Origin: Escallonia rubra
Lineage: Eukaryota > Streptophyta > Magnoliopsida > Escalloniales > Escalloniaceae
Direction of reading: 5' to 3'
Length of the DNA: 64,000 nucleotides
Assembly (NCBI GenBank): GCA_033065855.1
Contig: JAVXUO010002916.1
Location: forward strand, 277,496-341,495
In this document: piece after piece, positions 42,859 to 55,039 of the stretch
Layout of the letters: every line of letters starts with the position of its first letter
Position numbering within the stretch: the stretch's first letter is position 1
The notes under the pieces: generated by a model
The model's database searches: none
Told to the model about the DNA's origin: nothing
What the model saw: the letters and a program-made list of their open reading frames with translations, nothing else
Translations under genes and position numbers: made by a program

Positions 42859-44413
42859 TGTCCAGTTTAGGTTCTCCTCTCTCGCTCCTTTTTGTATAAT
42901 TTTTGTAAAAGAGGATGAAGTGAGATGAGATATGAAACAATACCAACATCATATATGAGACGATCCCTATAAGAATTTTGTGAGTAATGTATCTGAAGAA
43001 GGTCGCCATGATGTTGGCCGTCGCTGGAACTATGGCTAGCTGGTGTAAATATCTCCTTTGTATGTTATATTCGGCTGTGAATATCGAATTATTGCTGAAG
43101 ATGGTCTTTTTTATTGAATTTCAAGATTTTTTTCTGGTTCTGAATTAATTTGCTGTTCAGTGATACGTGCAAAAACTTATCCCAAGAGGTAGTTTTTTTC
43201 TTGTTGCACTGCAGGGGATCCATATTTGATGAATATCTCGCCAGAAGAGCTTGCTTATGCCCAAATTTTTTTTCTTTCTTTTCTTGATTGAATAATCAAC
43301 CACTCGTTTAACTTTGGTTCTGATTATCGGTTCTGACCATTGAAATCCGCTAGATCAGGGGGTGGTTGTGATTAAGAAGAAGGAAGTTCATACACCATAT
43401 TCAACGATCTTAAACGATGTTAGATAGTCGAGGTTCTGACCATTGAAGATCGCTAGATCAGTGATGGTTGTGATCAATAAGAAGGAAGTTATCATACGAC
43501 ATATTTAACGACCTTAGATCGTTGAGAACACCGATCACACAGGCTACAATATGTTCTACCACTTTAAGACCCATTTATGATTGAAGGTTTACTAGCTTGA
43601 CTCTAGGGCAATAAACAACCAGACAACGGACTCCACAAGGAGTGGCTAAGCAATTTTTTGTCGGTGATTAGTTGCTGAACCACCTCTAGTAGGACAATTG
43701 TGCCTAACACATTAATTAACACTTGATAAGGGCAAGAAAAGAAGGCATAAAACATTACACTAGTATCCTGCTTATTGGTGTGTCCCAAGATTGCCTTTAA
43801 TTCATCATAATTATTGTGTTCCACACTTTGTTGCCTTCTAGGGCTCCCAATTTTGAAGCATTTTCATTGGCATCTCTGCTCCAGAAGAAGGGAAGAAGCT
43901 TATTGGGCATTATGGCACAAGGAAAACTTATTCAAGCAGGAAAAAAAAAATATAATTTCCTTTTCCTTGCACCATTTTAAAGGGTTTTGGGCAATGGGAT
44001 TCCAAATAAAAGAACTTCAAAATCAGTCCATTTGTTGGGAGCCAGTGGGGGCCTTGGAGCAATGGCTTTGACAGTCCTCTAGCAAGTCTATTCATTATAC
44101 TAATTTGAGTAAAATTCATAATGGCAAGAATTGCTACCAAAGTTTTCAAAGATATTGAATTTCATGTTTGTCATAAAAGACAGACATGAATTGCCTCACT
44201 AAATTTGGCAAATCATAGCCTCAAAAAACATAATGGACACGTCTTTTCATGTTACAATGCCCATTTCAATTGCCTCTCATTTTCTAGTTTTATGTATTAG
44301 AAGTGCACAAGTCGTGCTAAACAACCTTATCTCAGCTCAACTCAACTAGTCAACAAGGGCATAGTTGACACAATCAACACCCATTGGAGAGACTTCCAAA
44401 GGCTCACTAACAA
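42859..44413. other. RMA-like 3' UTR and intergenic DNA with a 103-bp tandem duplication
   Basis: A T-rich 3' UTR follows the RMA-like stop. A tandem duplication lies at 43330-43432 and 43433-43535. Both copies start GTTCTGACCATTGAA, then CGCTAGATCAG, GGTTGTGAT and AAGAAGGAAGTT, and are moderately diverged. No gene was recognised. Confidence 0.6.
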
Positions 44414-44684
44414 GAGTTTTTCCCTAATTAATACAGTTTTAAAGCTTAATTACCAATATACTCTATTTTAAAACTTATTTACCCACATACCACACTTTTG
44501 AAAATCGCAGTTTAAAACCACGATTTCAAAGTACTTTATTTTTACTTTAAAGTAGAAAATGCTGTTTGAAACCACAATTTCAAGGTAGGATTACCTTGAA
44601 ATCGTGGTTTCAAACAGCATTTTCAAAAAATGTGGTATGCGGGTAAATAAGTTTTAAACATGTATTAATTAGGAAAAAAAACTC
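44414..44684. mobile_element. Fold-back MITE, 271 bp, 10-bp TSD TCACTAACAA
   Basis: The left arm begins GAGTTTTTCCCTAATTAATA. The right arm, reverse-complemented, begins GAGTTTTTTTCCTAATTAAT. TCACTAACAA flanks both sides (44404-44413 and 44685-44694). The arms remain complementary almost to the centre, where GAAACCACAATTTCAAGGTA pairs with TACCTTGAAATCGTGGTTTC across a 4-base loop. The left arm also has an internal partial repeat of the hairpin stem. A 9-11 bp duplication suggests a Mutator-type MITE. Confidence 0.85.
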
Positions 44685-44694
44685 TCACTAACAA

Positions 44695-46320
44695 CACCAT
44701 AAAAGAAGTACAAAGATTTTGAGAGAAGTTTGCATGAAATTTCTTTGAATTCCAAGCATGATCGACGAAATTGACTCATTTTCTTGACATTTTGTTTGTG
44801 TTTGCTTATGTAGTTGAATTCAACTACTCTGTCACTTTCAACTTCCATGGTCTCTGATAATTTGTTGCTCAAGATTTCTTCCAAAATGTCACTAGCAATA
44901 TTTAGTAACGATTAATGATCACTATATGGGAGAATTGAGGCTATTCCTAGTGCCGAAGTTGCAGCCTATATCCTTTCACGTCAACAACTGAAGTTGGCTG
45001 CAACCCAAATTGGAAAAATAGCCTAGAACCTACAACATAGTGACAGATGACGATCCTTAAATATTCTTCGTAACTTTTCACTAACGACGCTAAAAATGTA
45101 CCATAGAAAATTGTCGACGAAGACATCTGCAAAAAAGTGACTAGCAATATTTATCGACAATTGATTGTTGCTGCTGTATAGTGAGGAGTTTATAGATTAT
45201 TCCTACTACGAGGTTGCTGCCAAAATCTTGCCAACATGGATGTTTGGTTAGATTGGAACATACCAGGAATTGTTGAATTTATGTATCATCAACAAATGAC
45301 CCAATTTGTGGACTTTGTGGGCATGCACAAATTTTCTTTTTTTTTTCTTTCTAATACCTTCCCCCTTTTTTCTGTCCCAGTGTTGTTCCATTTCCAATAA
45401 CTAAATTTGATTGCAGGTCTCTGGTGAGAGTAGAACTAACAAATTGTTTTGCCAGTCAAGGTTGACAACGCAATGGATGGGCATGAAAATTTACACACTC
45501 AAAAAGTGATTTAAGGACGCGTGAGGAAAAATGGGAAAACAATAAAGTGCAACTTTATGGGAATGGCCAACAAGTCATTAGTGAAACACACAATCATGCA
45601 AACTTATGATACATGCAGGCTGTAAATGGACAAAACATAGCAAATTAAACTCATAATCGTAACTGTTAGATATAATGTAAACTCCGTCATAGTTGTCCGT
45701 CCTCATTTGCCTCTGATTTTCTCGCATCAAGGTTTCTCGTTTCAACGGTTCTCGATGATTGGGACCAATGGTTCGGGACCATGCAATATTTGCTCCATCA
45801 GACTTGAGAACTAAAGCCAAATAGAACTATATTGCAGATGATATATTCTTATAATGCCTTGCACATGCGGAAGATGGTGACCGCCTGTTTTGGGCTCCCC
45901 CATTTACAAATTCTTTATGTACTGGGATGGTGATAAATCTGAACATCGATACTACTTGGCACTCTAAAAAACATATGTTAAAATTTGCTATTCAGAGGTT
46001 TAGGTGTAAAAGCTTCCAAGCTCGAATATGAAAGCTTGTTGTGGCAGTGACAGTTTACGTGATATTGAAAGAGAGAAATACAAGAATTTTTTAGCAATCT
46101 GCAGAAGAATTTTTGCAGTTGATTAAGCAGCTGATACAGCTCCGTGTCAGAAGCCGAAAAAAGGTTCCTTCCCATACCACTTGGTTCGTGTATTATAGAA
46201 GGGATGTTCTTGTTTAACACCCTGTTTTCGAAAGTATCTTGTACTTGTGATTTTTTGAGCAATAAAATGGATCTCTCACCCCAAAAAAGAAATGTTTGCT
46301 CCATGAATTGAAGTGTCAAC
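44695..46320. other. Intergenic, nothing recognised
   Basis: The longest frame is 45978-46340 on the minus strand (120 codons) and is unrecognised. An AATAAA with upstream T-rich sequence lies near 46260. No gene model is supported. Confidence 0.4.
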
Positions 46321-46535
46321 ACCGCCGACAAAATGGACACAGCTCCTTTGTATCAGTTGTTGGAATATTTTAATAAAATAAAACGTACCTTAAAGCATTA
46401 TAATTTTTTTTTTTTGAATTTCCCAAAGGGAAATAATTGAACTGCAATTTACCGCCGACAAAATGGACACAGCTCCTTTGTATCAGTTGTTGGAATATTT
46501 TAATAAAATAAAACGTACCTTAAAGCATTATAATT
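46321..46535 (+). repeat. Exact 85-bp direct repeat pair
   Basis: The block at 46321-46405 recurs without a mismatch at 46451-46535. It starts ACCGCCGACAAAATGG and ends AAAGCATTATAATT. A 45-bp spacer contains a T-run and the palindrome TTTCCCAAAGGGAAA. Perfect identity means a very recent duplication or an assembly artefact. Confidence 0.95.
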
Positions 46536-47215
46536 ATAGTGCTAGTTATGGTTATACGGTATTTACTCACTTATATATTATGAAATGAGTTATAAATGCA
46601 ATAATGAGTTTTATTAACTCATATTTGTTTATGGAGTATATAATATGTTTTATTGTTTGACATTATTGAGAAAGATTATCATTATTCCATAAGTTACAAA
46701 ATCTTTTAAGCTTACTAATGTGGTCAATAAATGAATTATGATTGGCCATATATATAAGGCCATGGGGTGTGACATAGAAAAACTTGAAGTTATGCTTCCA
46801 AACTTAGTGTTTTATTTCTTCTCTACTATCTCAATGTATTTTCTTATATATATATATATATACTTGCTCAATGTATTTTCTTATATATATATATATATAG
46901 TTTTGTGCAACGTGATCGTGGATTGGTTCATACCGTCTTCTCGTGGACGTGCACATGGAGGAGACATAACTGCGTCAATGCGTTTTATCTTGGAGACTTT
47001 ATCTGCCGTCAATACTTGCACGTAAGGAGGCTATAACGTCTTTAGGACAGTAACTTTGTCGCGACTCTCACGAACCAGCTATTTTTATATTCTTTTACTA
47101 CTCTAGATTATATAATTTATCAAGAGTTCTTATAGAATTACTTTCAATTATTTGTTATTATTTTGCTACATTTAAAATCTCTTGGTATTGCTAATATTTT
47201 GTTGTAAAAAATACA
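46489..47215 (+). mobile_element. Possible solo LTR-like sequence
   Basis: From TGTTGGAATATTTT at 46489 the sequence looks like a plant Copia LTR. It is AT-rich, with TATATATAAGG near 46749, then a GC-richer ATGGAGGAGACAT region near 46953-46990. A 29-bp segment (CAATGTATTTTC plus TA repeat) is duplicated near 46832 and 46868. No 3' CA end with matching target duplication was found, so this is tentative. Confidence 0.3.
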
Positions 47216-47904
47216 AATCAAATCCTAAGGTAGCGTTTGAAATCACTTTCAGTTGTGGTTTTCTGTTTCTAAAAAAACAAAAACAAAAACCAAAACCATT
47301 CCATCTCTTTTTTTTTAAGGATAATATTAGACTTGCATTTAATTCCATCTCTTAGATATCCCGAAATTCAATCTAAGCACTGAGAAGGGTGTGAAATGCA
47401 GCCAAGACAAGGGAGAAAAAAATGCCAACCGGAAGAAATCTCTTGGATTCGAGACTTTGGAACTCCGAGCATTAAGTATACATTGACCCGAGGGAACTTA
47501 AGCCTAAAGATACAGGTACGAGCATTAATGAGAGCGCGAAGGTTGACAGAGTTGAGCTCATGCACAATCTGGAGTGGGAGCTCTATTCTCCAACCGAGGA
47601 GCTCCAGCTTTTTGTGACCACATGATGAGACGAAAGTCCACTTCAGGAAGGTCGGGCTAGAGTTAGCAGCAGCGCAGGATCAATCGAGTTTCTGCCTGGG
47701 AGCGGAAGCCCATCCTAACTCGGCTTTGGATATCAGAAACTCTACCCTTTTTTTCCTTTCACAATAGTAGAAAGAAGGGAAGATCTGAATCAAGACGTTA
47801 TCTTTTCCATATCAGTGTCATAAAGAAAAAAAAAAGCAACAAGAAGCTATGAGGCCTGGGAATCAGATATCACAAAGAAGAAAGGGCAGAAGAACATACT
47901 AAAA
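47216..47904. other. Intergenic, nothing recognised
   Basis: Includes short frames at 47368-47565 (-) and 47396-47617 (+), with no family match recognised. Confidence 0.4.
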
Positions 47905-48524
47905 TAGATTTTAGAGCAAGTTCGATAGGAGTTATGTATATACTCTACAATATACCTTGTTATATGAGCTCTGAGCATTGACTAGACATCGATGAAACCA
48001 TCTGAATGTTACATGATCTCGACTGAAGTACAGCACTGGGTAGCAACAAAAGCATCTCTACTGACTTATATTGGCCAACAGCATCACTGAGCTTAGCAGG
48101 GGTGGCTAGAGCACGATACATATTAAGCACTGGGTAGATTCTCTCGTATATTGAAACTAAGAATGTGAAGAGAACTAGTTTGTCATGCCAACTACTCATA
48201 GAAAGCTAGTACGGAAGGTTAAAACCAGATACATCAGAACAAAGAAGCTATCATTTTCAATGCACCATATATTTCACTAGAAAAAGGAACGAAAATTGTT
48301 AGCATACACGAGTCAAGTGAAGGAGGGTCATCAGATTTAGACCGGATAGTCCCACGGAAACAATGCTCTCGATCTTAAAACTTGGGATGTGCGTACTGCA
48401 TACCATCTTGATTATCTATTGCAGTATTAATTTAAAAGCTTATATTGGTTGCTCTCTTCCATAATCACATTAAAACAGCGAGTTCCAGAGTTTAAGACAC
48501 TACCTCACGTGGCACCAGAATCTC

Positions 48525-51500
48525 TTACGTTTCTTCAACGTCCTCTTCCATTTTACTATTTGCTCGGGACTCTGATTTTCCATCCTTCACAAAGCCAAGC
48601 AATTTATCACGCACAAATCCCGTAAAAACACCTTCCCCTTCCAGTGATCGTGCAAACTCTTGTTTCACTTCCACATCTTTATGCCTTTCCAAGAATTCCA
48701 AACATGCCACCATAGTATTCATTCTAGGCTTCCAATTTGGTGGACACACACAAATTGCTTTCTTCAATGCTTCTACAGCTTTTGGGACCTGATTATCTGC
48801 AATATACCCACCGGCCAATGTAAACCACGTAGAAGATAGAGGATCAACCCCTTTGACTACCCACTTGTCTACAAGGGCTTCGGCTTTCGATAGATGACCG
48901 TGTCTACAATAAGCAGCGATCAAGAAGTTAGGGATCCGAAAATCATAGGATAATCCCCTGAGTTCCCATTCTTCAAAGATCATCTCAGCACCTTCAATGT
49001 CATCAAGAATATTTAGCGCACTCAGCATGCTTATATACCCCTTGTTCAATATCTTCTCCTTCTTGTACAATTCCCAGATCCGATATAGCTCATCTTTCTT
49101 CCCTGTCCAAGCATATAGTCTGAGCAGACAATCAAGAGTAAAAGTTCTTTTCTTCGAGGTCGGTATGAGTCCCTCCAACTTTTTGGTTATTTCCAATGCT
49201 TTTTCCACTAACCCAAGTTTCAAATATCCATTTGCTGCAGCAGCATAAGCATCACAGTCCATAACTATTCGGGGATCAGATTCCATCCTTTTCAGAATCT
49301 TGTCTATTCCCTCCCTATCAGAAGCAGCAGAATATGCACTAAGGCGAAGGGTTAATGTATAGACGTCAAAATAGATACCCTTTTCATCCATTTCCTGCAT
49401 CAGGCAATCCATCTTCTCCCAACTTCCTGCCAGATAATAGAGGTTCATTAGTATATTGTAGGCCAATGGTTTCCTATAGCCTATGTCCCTCAGTTTCTGC
49501 ATGGCGTCCTCTGCTTTTTCCGCAGATCTTACAAGGGCATAACAGTTCAGCAGGGCAATGTAAACATCCAAGTCTTTTAATTGCTGAGGGATGTTCTTGA
49601 AATAATTCTCTAGTTCTTCAATGCCATGAACTCTTGTCATCAAATGCATTCTGGTTGCAACATCACCAGGTGTAAGGGGAATGTATCTTTTATCCGTCAT
49701 CCACTGAGAGATCTGAAAAGGCATTAATGATACTATTGACTACTCTCCATTTATAACATTACAAGCTATCATGATATTATTGACAACGAGGACTTGGAAT
49801 TGGGTAACCAATACAGAATTTGGTTGATATATATAGGCTTCATACCCGAAAATGTTTCAGAAGTTGTTAATGAGAGCGAATACAGATTATCTTCACTACG
49901 ACATACATGTACAAATGACACGATGTAGAAATAGGCAGATATATATGCGTATACAAAAAAAAATCCAAAGACAAGAGTAACTGCAATTTTCAACATCTAC
50001 AATGCAAGTGCAATATCCACTCGTTTGTGAGCCTTCAGTTCAAGTGATAGAGAAATCAATGGTGTTCGAGTGACCACCGCCTCCAGAAGGCCAGCAGAAT
50101 TAAGTTTTTGTTTGACACTGATTTGAATACTTAAAATATGACAACTGTTTACATAAATGAACATAATCAACAGAAGTTTGATGTTAAACCAAATACATAT
50201 ATAATTAGGACTACAAAACACCGGTGATTTTTGAATGATGAAGAATGGGAAACTACATCTAAGAAATTAACCATGATGGAAGACCCATATTCTAAGACCT
50301 TTATGGACGCACCAGACCCTCAACCTCAGTATTTTAAAATGCTTGGAGCACATAAGCCACATCAACTTGGCTGCCTGTTTTTGTACAAAAATTTGAGCCG
50401 TTTAGCATTAGTCTTATGACTTAAGGCTAAGACTCAAGTTTTGGAATAAGTTAATCCATAAGCTTCACACAAGAAAATCCAACAGAAACTGAAACAAGTT
50501 CCAATGCAAAACAAATCCTCTTGTAATCCTCCGGCTTCTATAAAATAAACTGATAGAAACTGTAAACAAATGCCACTGCAATTTAATCTAAACAATTTCC
50601 TCATATCATTTGTTGCAAGAATTTGGACCACTCAGCATCACACTTAAGAAACTCAAAACTATGCTTCAAGCTTTATTCTCACTAAGAATAAGAAGTAACC
50701 ACTTGTAATCTATCCTTCGCCTTCAGACAAGAAAATCTGAATATTGTAAACAAATGCCAATGCAACTTAAATTCTCTACGATACAGTGGATAACACTTCA
50801 TTAAATCAATACGGCCCTACAATGCTTTTCACATCTCATTTACACCTAAAAAGTACATTAGCAACAATTATGTTACTTACTCTCTTGAATAATTTTTACT
50901 CCGTTTTGGCTATTAGTGGATTCCTAGAATAGAATAGGACATGCAGATGCCTTTACCCTAGTATGACTTGTCAAACAAGACTTATGTAATTTGTAATCAA
51001 TTTTCTAGCAAACTTCAAAATATAGATGTTCTATTTAAATCCTAGCAAGTTCATAAGAAGTCAAAGGGACAAAAACCATGGATCAGAGGGAATAACTACT
51101 TGGTGTCTAAATAGTAAATAACGTGCGGACAAAAATTCATAGGTGTGGCAAGGTTTTGCAGAATAAGACTCAAGCTGGTGAATTGGGCCAGTTTTGTGAA
51201 AACCCAGTGAGTAAATTTCAAGGAAAAAAAGTTTCTAATGCTAATACCATACAGTCTTGGTAGAAATGGTAAATAAGAGTACAAAAAACCCTCGAGAGCG
51301 CGTTTGAATCTTTTGTAGACTCTGAGCTCTTTGATTACGCATATACACCAAGCAAGATTCATGGCTGTAACAACGTTCAATTGTATGACAACCCATCTGC
51401 TTAAATTTGAGAAAAGAAAAGAATGTAATGCCAAAAACATACGGCGTTAATAGAAATGCGAAATTCGAGAAGAATAAAACCTCAAGGGGCGTGCTTGTAT

Positions 51501-51736
51501 CTTCTGTAGAACCTGAACTCCCTAATCATAGCTCGAAGCTCTATCCTGTCAACATTTCTGCCTTCTTGGATCCACTGATCAAGAATTGGCACCACAGAAT
51601 CAGTGGGTGCACCCACTGCTGAGATCCTTCTGTATAGCGAGTCAGGTTTTTCAGTGTATGGTGTTGAGTGCCTTGAGGCCTTCGGCCGGGCAGTGTACCG
51701 GCGTGAACTGAGAAAGCCGAGGGGAAAAGGCTTCAT
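48525..51736 (-). pseudogene. PPR gene copy A, frameshifted at the end of exon 1
   Basis: P-class pentatricopeptide-repeat protein of the At4g21705 type (predicted mitochondrial RNA-binding). Exon 1 is 51736-51481; intron GT-AG 51480-49713; exon 2 is 49712-48525 (395 codons plus TAA), fully open, with PPR units such as KPLAYNILMNLYYLAGSWEK. Copy B reads GCCCTTGAG before the donor; copy A reads GCCCCTTGAG. The extra base makes exon 1 256 nt instead of 255, puts TGA at the junction, and throws exon 2 out of frame. The upstream ATG used in copy B is TTG here, leaving the second ATG (51736). Because exon 2 is intact, either inactivation is recent, an alternative start is used, or the homopolymer is a sequencing error. 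Confidence 0.8.
49713..51480 (-). other. PPR copy A intron with degenerate repeats
   Basis: Contains repeated blocks of the form CAAGAAAATCCAACAGAAAC, GTAAACAAATGCCA and TGTAATCCTCCGGCTTC, near 50470-50600 and 50690-50770. The same blocks recur more often in the copy B intron. Confidence 0.7.
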
Positions 51737-52026
51737 CTTAGGAGAGACCGAGAGAGAGAGCCAAGGGTTTAAGTGCAGAGGGAGAAAGCGGGGTTTTTAG
51801 GTGGGAGACCAGGATCTTGTATAAAGCAAACTTTTAGCGATGAAAGTATTCAATAAAAGTGTGTTATTGTTTTAGCTAAAGTTATAGCGACAATTAGTGG
51901 TTTACATGGGTCACTCGACCCTCCCAACCCGTCCAGCTCATCCGTAAAATTTTAGATATGAGTTGGATCAAAATTTAACCGTGCCCATTCCAATCCAATC
52001 CTAGCTTCTAAAATATGAGTTGGGAT

Positions 52027-53067
52027 TAGGAGTGAACATCAAATCGTTTAAATCGATCTGAACCTTTCAAATCGATTAAACCGAACCGATTCAATTTGAA
52101 TCGTCCAATAATTTTGACAGTTCAATTTCACGTTTCTCAAATCGACCTCGAGTCGATTCAGTTCATGGTTCACTTTTTTTAAACCGATCAACAGCCAAAC
52201 CGAATCGACCTACAATATGTTAATTTATTTTTAATGACATCCATTGATTAGTTTCACATGGTACTAAGCATATTCAAATAAATAAAATCTTGAAAGTTAA
52301 AAGAATAGAGAATAGCGAGAACGGTTGTAACACAAAAGTCTAGTGATCAATATATTTTGCATATTTATTCATTCTTTTTCGCAGATCAATGACAAATGCA
52401 CAATTGAGTTTTTCTTATAATATACTCTCTCCGTCCCTAAAAAATTGATCATATTTCTTTTTTGGTCCGTCCCACAAAAATTGATCACTTCCAAATTAAG
52501 AAAGATTCTGTAAGTATTTTTACATATTTACCATTTTTATACTTTTTTTATTCTATTTCTCTCACCACATTTAATTATCTACCAACTTATTTTCTCTTTC
52601 CTGACCCACCACTTTACACGTTTTTATTCTATTTCTCTTTTCACATTTAACACTCTACCAACCAATTTTCTCTCTTATGGCCCACTTTCTTCCCCCCTCT
52701 CTCTAAATGCTATAATGTGAAAGACACACAATATATAATCTAAATCCTTAATACACGTGCAAAGTCAAATGGATCACTCTTTTAAGGACGGAAGGAGTAT
52801 ATGAAATATTATTTATATCTTATGTTAATACGAGCATTTAGATATTGCATAGTAGGAGGATTATTCGCAATTCATAGAAGTAGTTAATTTTAAACGATAT
52901 TTAGATCATGCAGTAGGTGCAAAGGGACAACTTATTTAGCTAAGCACAAACGATTCAAAACGACCAAACATGTAGTCTTTGGTTTGATTCCGTTAAAAAA
53001 TTTTCAAACCAAGGAATAATTGTTTAGTTTGCGGTTTGACTATCAAACAGAACCATGCTCACCCCTG
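52027..53067. mobile_element. hAT element, non-autonomous, 1041 bp, 8-bp TSD GTTGGGAT
   Basis: The left end is TAGGAGTGAACATCA. The right end, reverse-complemented, is CAGGGGTGAGCATGG; this TIR type is well known for plant hAT elements. GTTGGGAT lies at 52019-52026 and 53068-53075. Copy B of the duplication has the uninterrupted flank (GAGTTGGGATAGG near 62290), i.e. an empty site. Subterminal regions carry many TTTAAATCGA/AACCGA motifs. No transposase is present; a Stowaway MITE is nested inside. Confidence 0.9.
52425..52797. mobile_element. Stowaway MITE nested in the hAT element
   Basis: The left end is CTCTCTCCGTCCCTAAAA. The right end, reverse-complemented, is CTCCTTCCGTCCTTAAAA. Both are flanked by TA (52423-52424 and 52798-52799). 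This CTCCNTCCGTCC terminus is the hallmark of Tc1/Mariner-type Stowaway MITEs. The 373-bp interior is T-rich, with an internal repeat of TTTTTATTCTATTTCTCT. Confidence 0.9.
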
Positions 53068-53340
53068 GTTGGGATGGGTTAGGATTGAATCCACTAGATT
53101 CGAGCTGCATTACCAGAATTAAATTAAAGATTGGAGTAATATTTTTTTTAAGTAAATGAGATAGTCCGGTTTGAGTATGAACACATCAAATTAGTGAAAA
53201 ATGACTAAGATCCAAAAATAATTGATCGTAATTAAAAGTCGAACAGTATGAGAGGTCGAGATTAAATAATAAAGTAAAACACCATGGGATAGCCACACCG
53301 GAATACCACCAAAAAGATATTGTTATGCCATGGCCAAATC

Positions 53341-54359
53341 TTGGCCATCTTTTATTTTTCACGGAAATTGTCATTAAACTTCAAAATACTTTTTCAAATT
53401 GGTTCAACCTCCAATTAAGCCGTTTGAAATTGAAAACCAAAAGCTATGTTCCTAAAATGCAAATTTTATCACAATTTTGCTCTTGTTAGATATATTCACT
53501 AACAAAAGAAATTATTTCAGGCCAAGATCGGGATGGGTCCATTTTAGAGCTAGGTTTCCCAGGGCCAAGTTGGGGTGGGTCAACTTTTAAGTTATCATAT
53601 TTCTCTGTAAAAATCCAAGTAACGCAACCCAACTTAGCCCAACTTGACCCATGGAGTCATGGACAGTGGCAGTGACAATTTCATACTGCTCAAGTGCATG
53701 TGCAATAGACGTACATAGGCCTTTTCACGTCTCATTTGTCGCAACAAAGACATGATATAACCGAGACCAATAATACCTGACTCATTTATGAATTTCGAAA
53801 CAAAATGCTTTCTTTTACCGTCACTTTGACATGAAAACAAGCTTTTGACAAAGCAAGAGACTCTCGAGTATGTGCGTCTAACAAAGTCGGAAGCATCTGT
53901 ATGAATTTTGAAAGACTTGGACACATGCAATGACGGCTTCATTAAGATCGTTCACCCAACGTCTCCTAACTCCCTTGCCCAAGCCCTTAGGCGTATTAAG
54001 GAATCTTTGTTAGGGACATTGGAGAAACAAAGTTTTATTGAGATTGTTTCACATTTATACTTCATCTTGTTGCTGAAACTTCAAATTAGTTATAACCTGA
54101 TTTTGATTTGAAGGGCGCACCCGTCAAATTCTTTTTTTCGGTATAGTAGTAGAGATTTTGTGTTAATAATAAAAAAGAACCAATTACAAGAGTGGGGATA
54201 ATCGTTATGGTAGAGCTTAGCTACACTCGTTGCACATGTATGAGTTTACTTCACTTTTCAGCACCCTCGCTGAAAATTATCGAAGGATTTTTAGTAGTCC
54301 TTGTTAGTTGGTCTAATCTAATGATAAAGAAAAACCAGAGCAATAAAAAATATAAGAAA
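53341..54359. other. Inter-copy spacer, nothing recognised
   Basis: Lies between duplication copy A and the transposon debris. The frame at 53634-53942 (-), 102 codons, is unrecognised. Confidence 0.4.
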
Positions 54360-54961
54360 AATCATGGACTACGACAACACGGATAAATGCTCCATCCAAT
54401 GCACCCACTGCACCCTTTGACCAAAAACTTAACAACTACGTAAGTTCACAAGTGAATATAGAATCACTTTTATAAGCATTCTCGTTAACCCTTTTGAGTC
54501 AGGATCGCGCATAATTATTGTTAACACCGTAAGTCACGTGTTACTCCTTCCAAACTAGATCATACAAATGTTAAAACCATAGCGAATTCACATGTAACTA
54601 GAAAGCTTTGGTAACAATCGTCTTTCCTCTTACTCTATATGGTACTTGCAAATTGGGGGAAACGACAGCATGAATAAGCATTTCATCTAGTGCACCCACT
54701 GCACCCTTGGACCAAAAAGTTAACAACCATCTCCTTTCAAAATTGTAGCATCACCACTATTACTTCATGGAAATATCTATGCACGGTATGTGCTAAATGG
54801 TTGAATCTTCGTTTAACAAAACGAGTTCTTGTATTATGACTTAAAATTATCAAAAACTTTGCTATCTTTTCCGGCATGAAAACATAACACCTATCTTTTA
54901 GCCACCCTCGAGTGCGAAAGTGGTTACAAATGTTAAAAAACACTTGTTTGGACATCCTCAA
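54360..54961 (-). pseudogene. PIF/Harbinger transposase fragment, broken
   Basis: The minus-strand frame 54961-54737 begins RMSKQVFFNICNHFRTRGWL and continues with FLIILSHNTRTRFVKRRFNH and VHRYFHEV, which matches the N-terminal region of plant PIF/Harbinger nucleases. After a frame break, GAVGALDEMLIHAVV and VPYRVRGK follow near 54700-54640, the segment holding the first catalytic Asp (GALDG in the family). A second copy of the same segment (GAVGALDGAFIRVVV) appears near 54420-54375, so the pseudogene has an internal duplication. The remaining catalytic residues were not found. Confidence 0.7.
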
Positions 54962-55039
54962 ATCTTCTAAGAATGAGTAGGATTTTCATTTATTATCTTG
55001 TCCAAATATCCAGCTCCACTAACGAAAATCCCTCCCGTA

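Larger units (their letters stand above)
47905..53340 (-). repeat. Tandem duplication block, copy A (PPR locus)
   Basis: Homologous to 55985-62535 from the 3' flank (AGAGCAAGTTC near 47910) through the PPR gene to the 5' flank (AAGATCCAAAAATAATTGAT near 53205). Relative to copy B it lacks about 1.7 kb inside the intron and a 0.3-kb insertion in the 3' flank. It carries an extra hAT element at 52027-53067. Confidence 0.9.

Noticed and set aside
45978-46340. 120-codon minus-strand frame as a gene
   Set aside because: No domain, no splice partners, and it overlaps the perfect direct repeat; coding potential is not supported.
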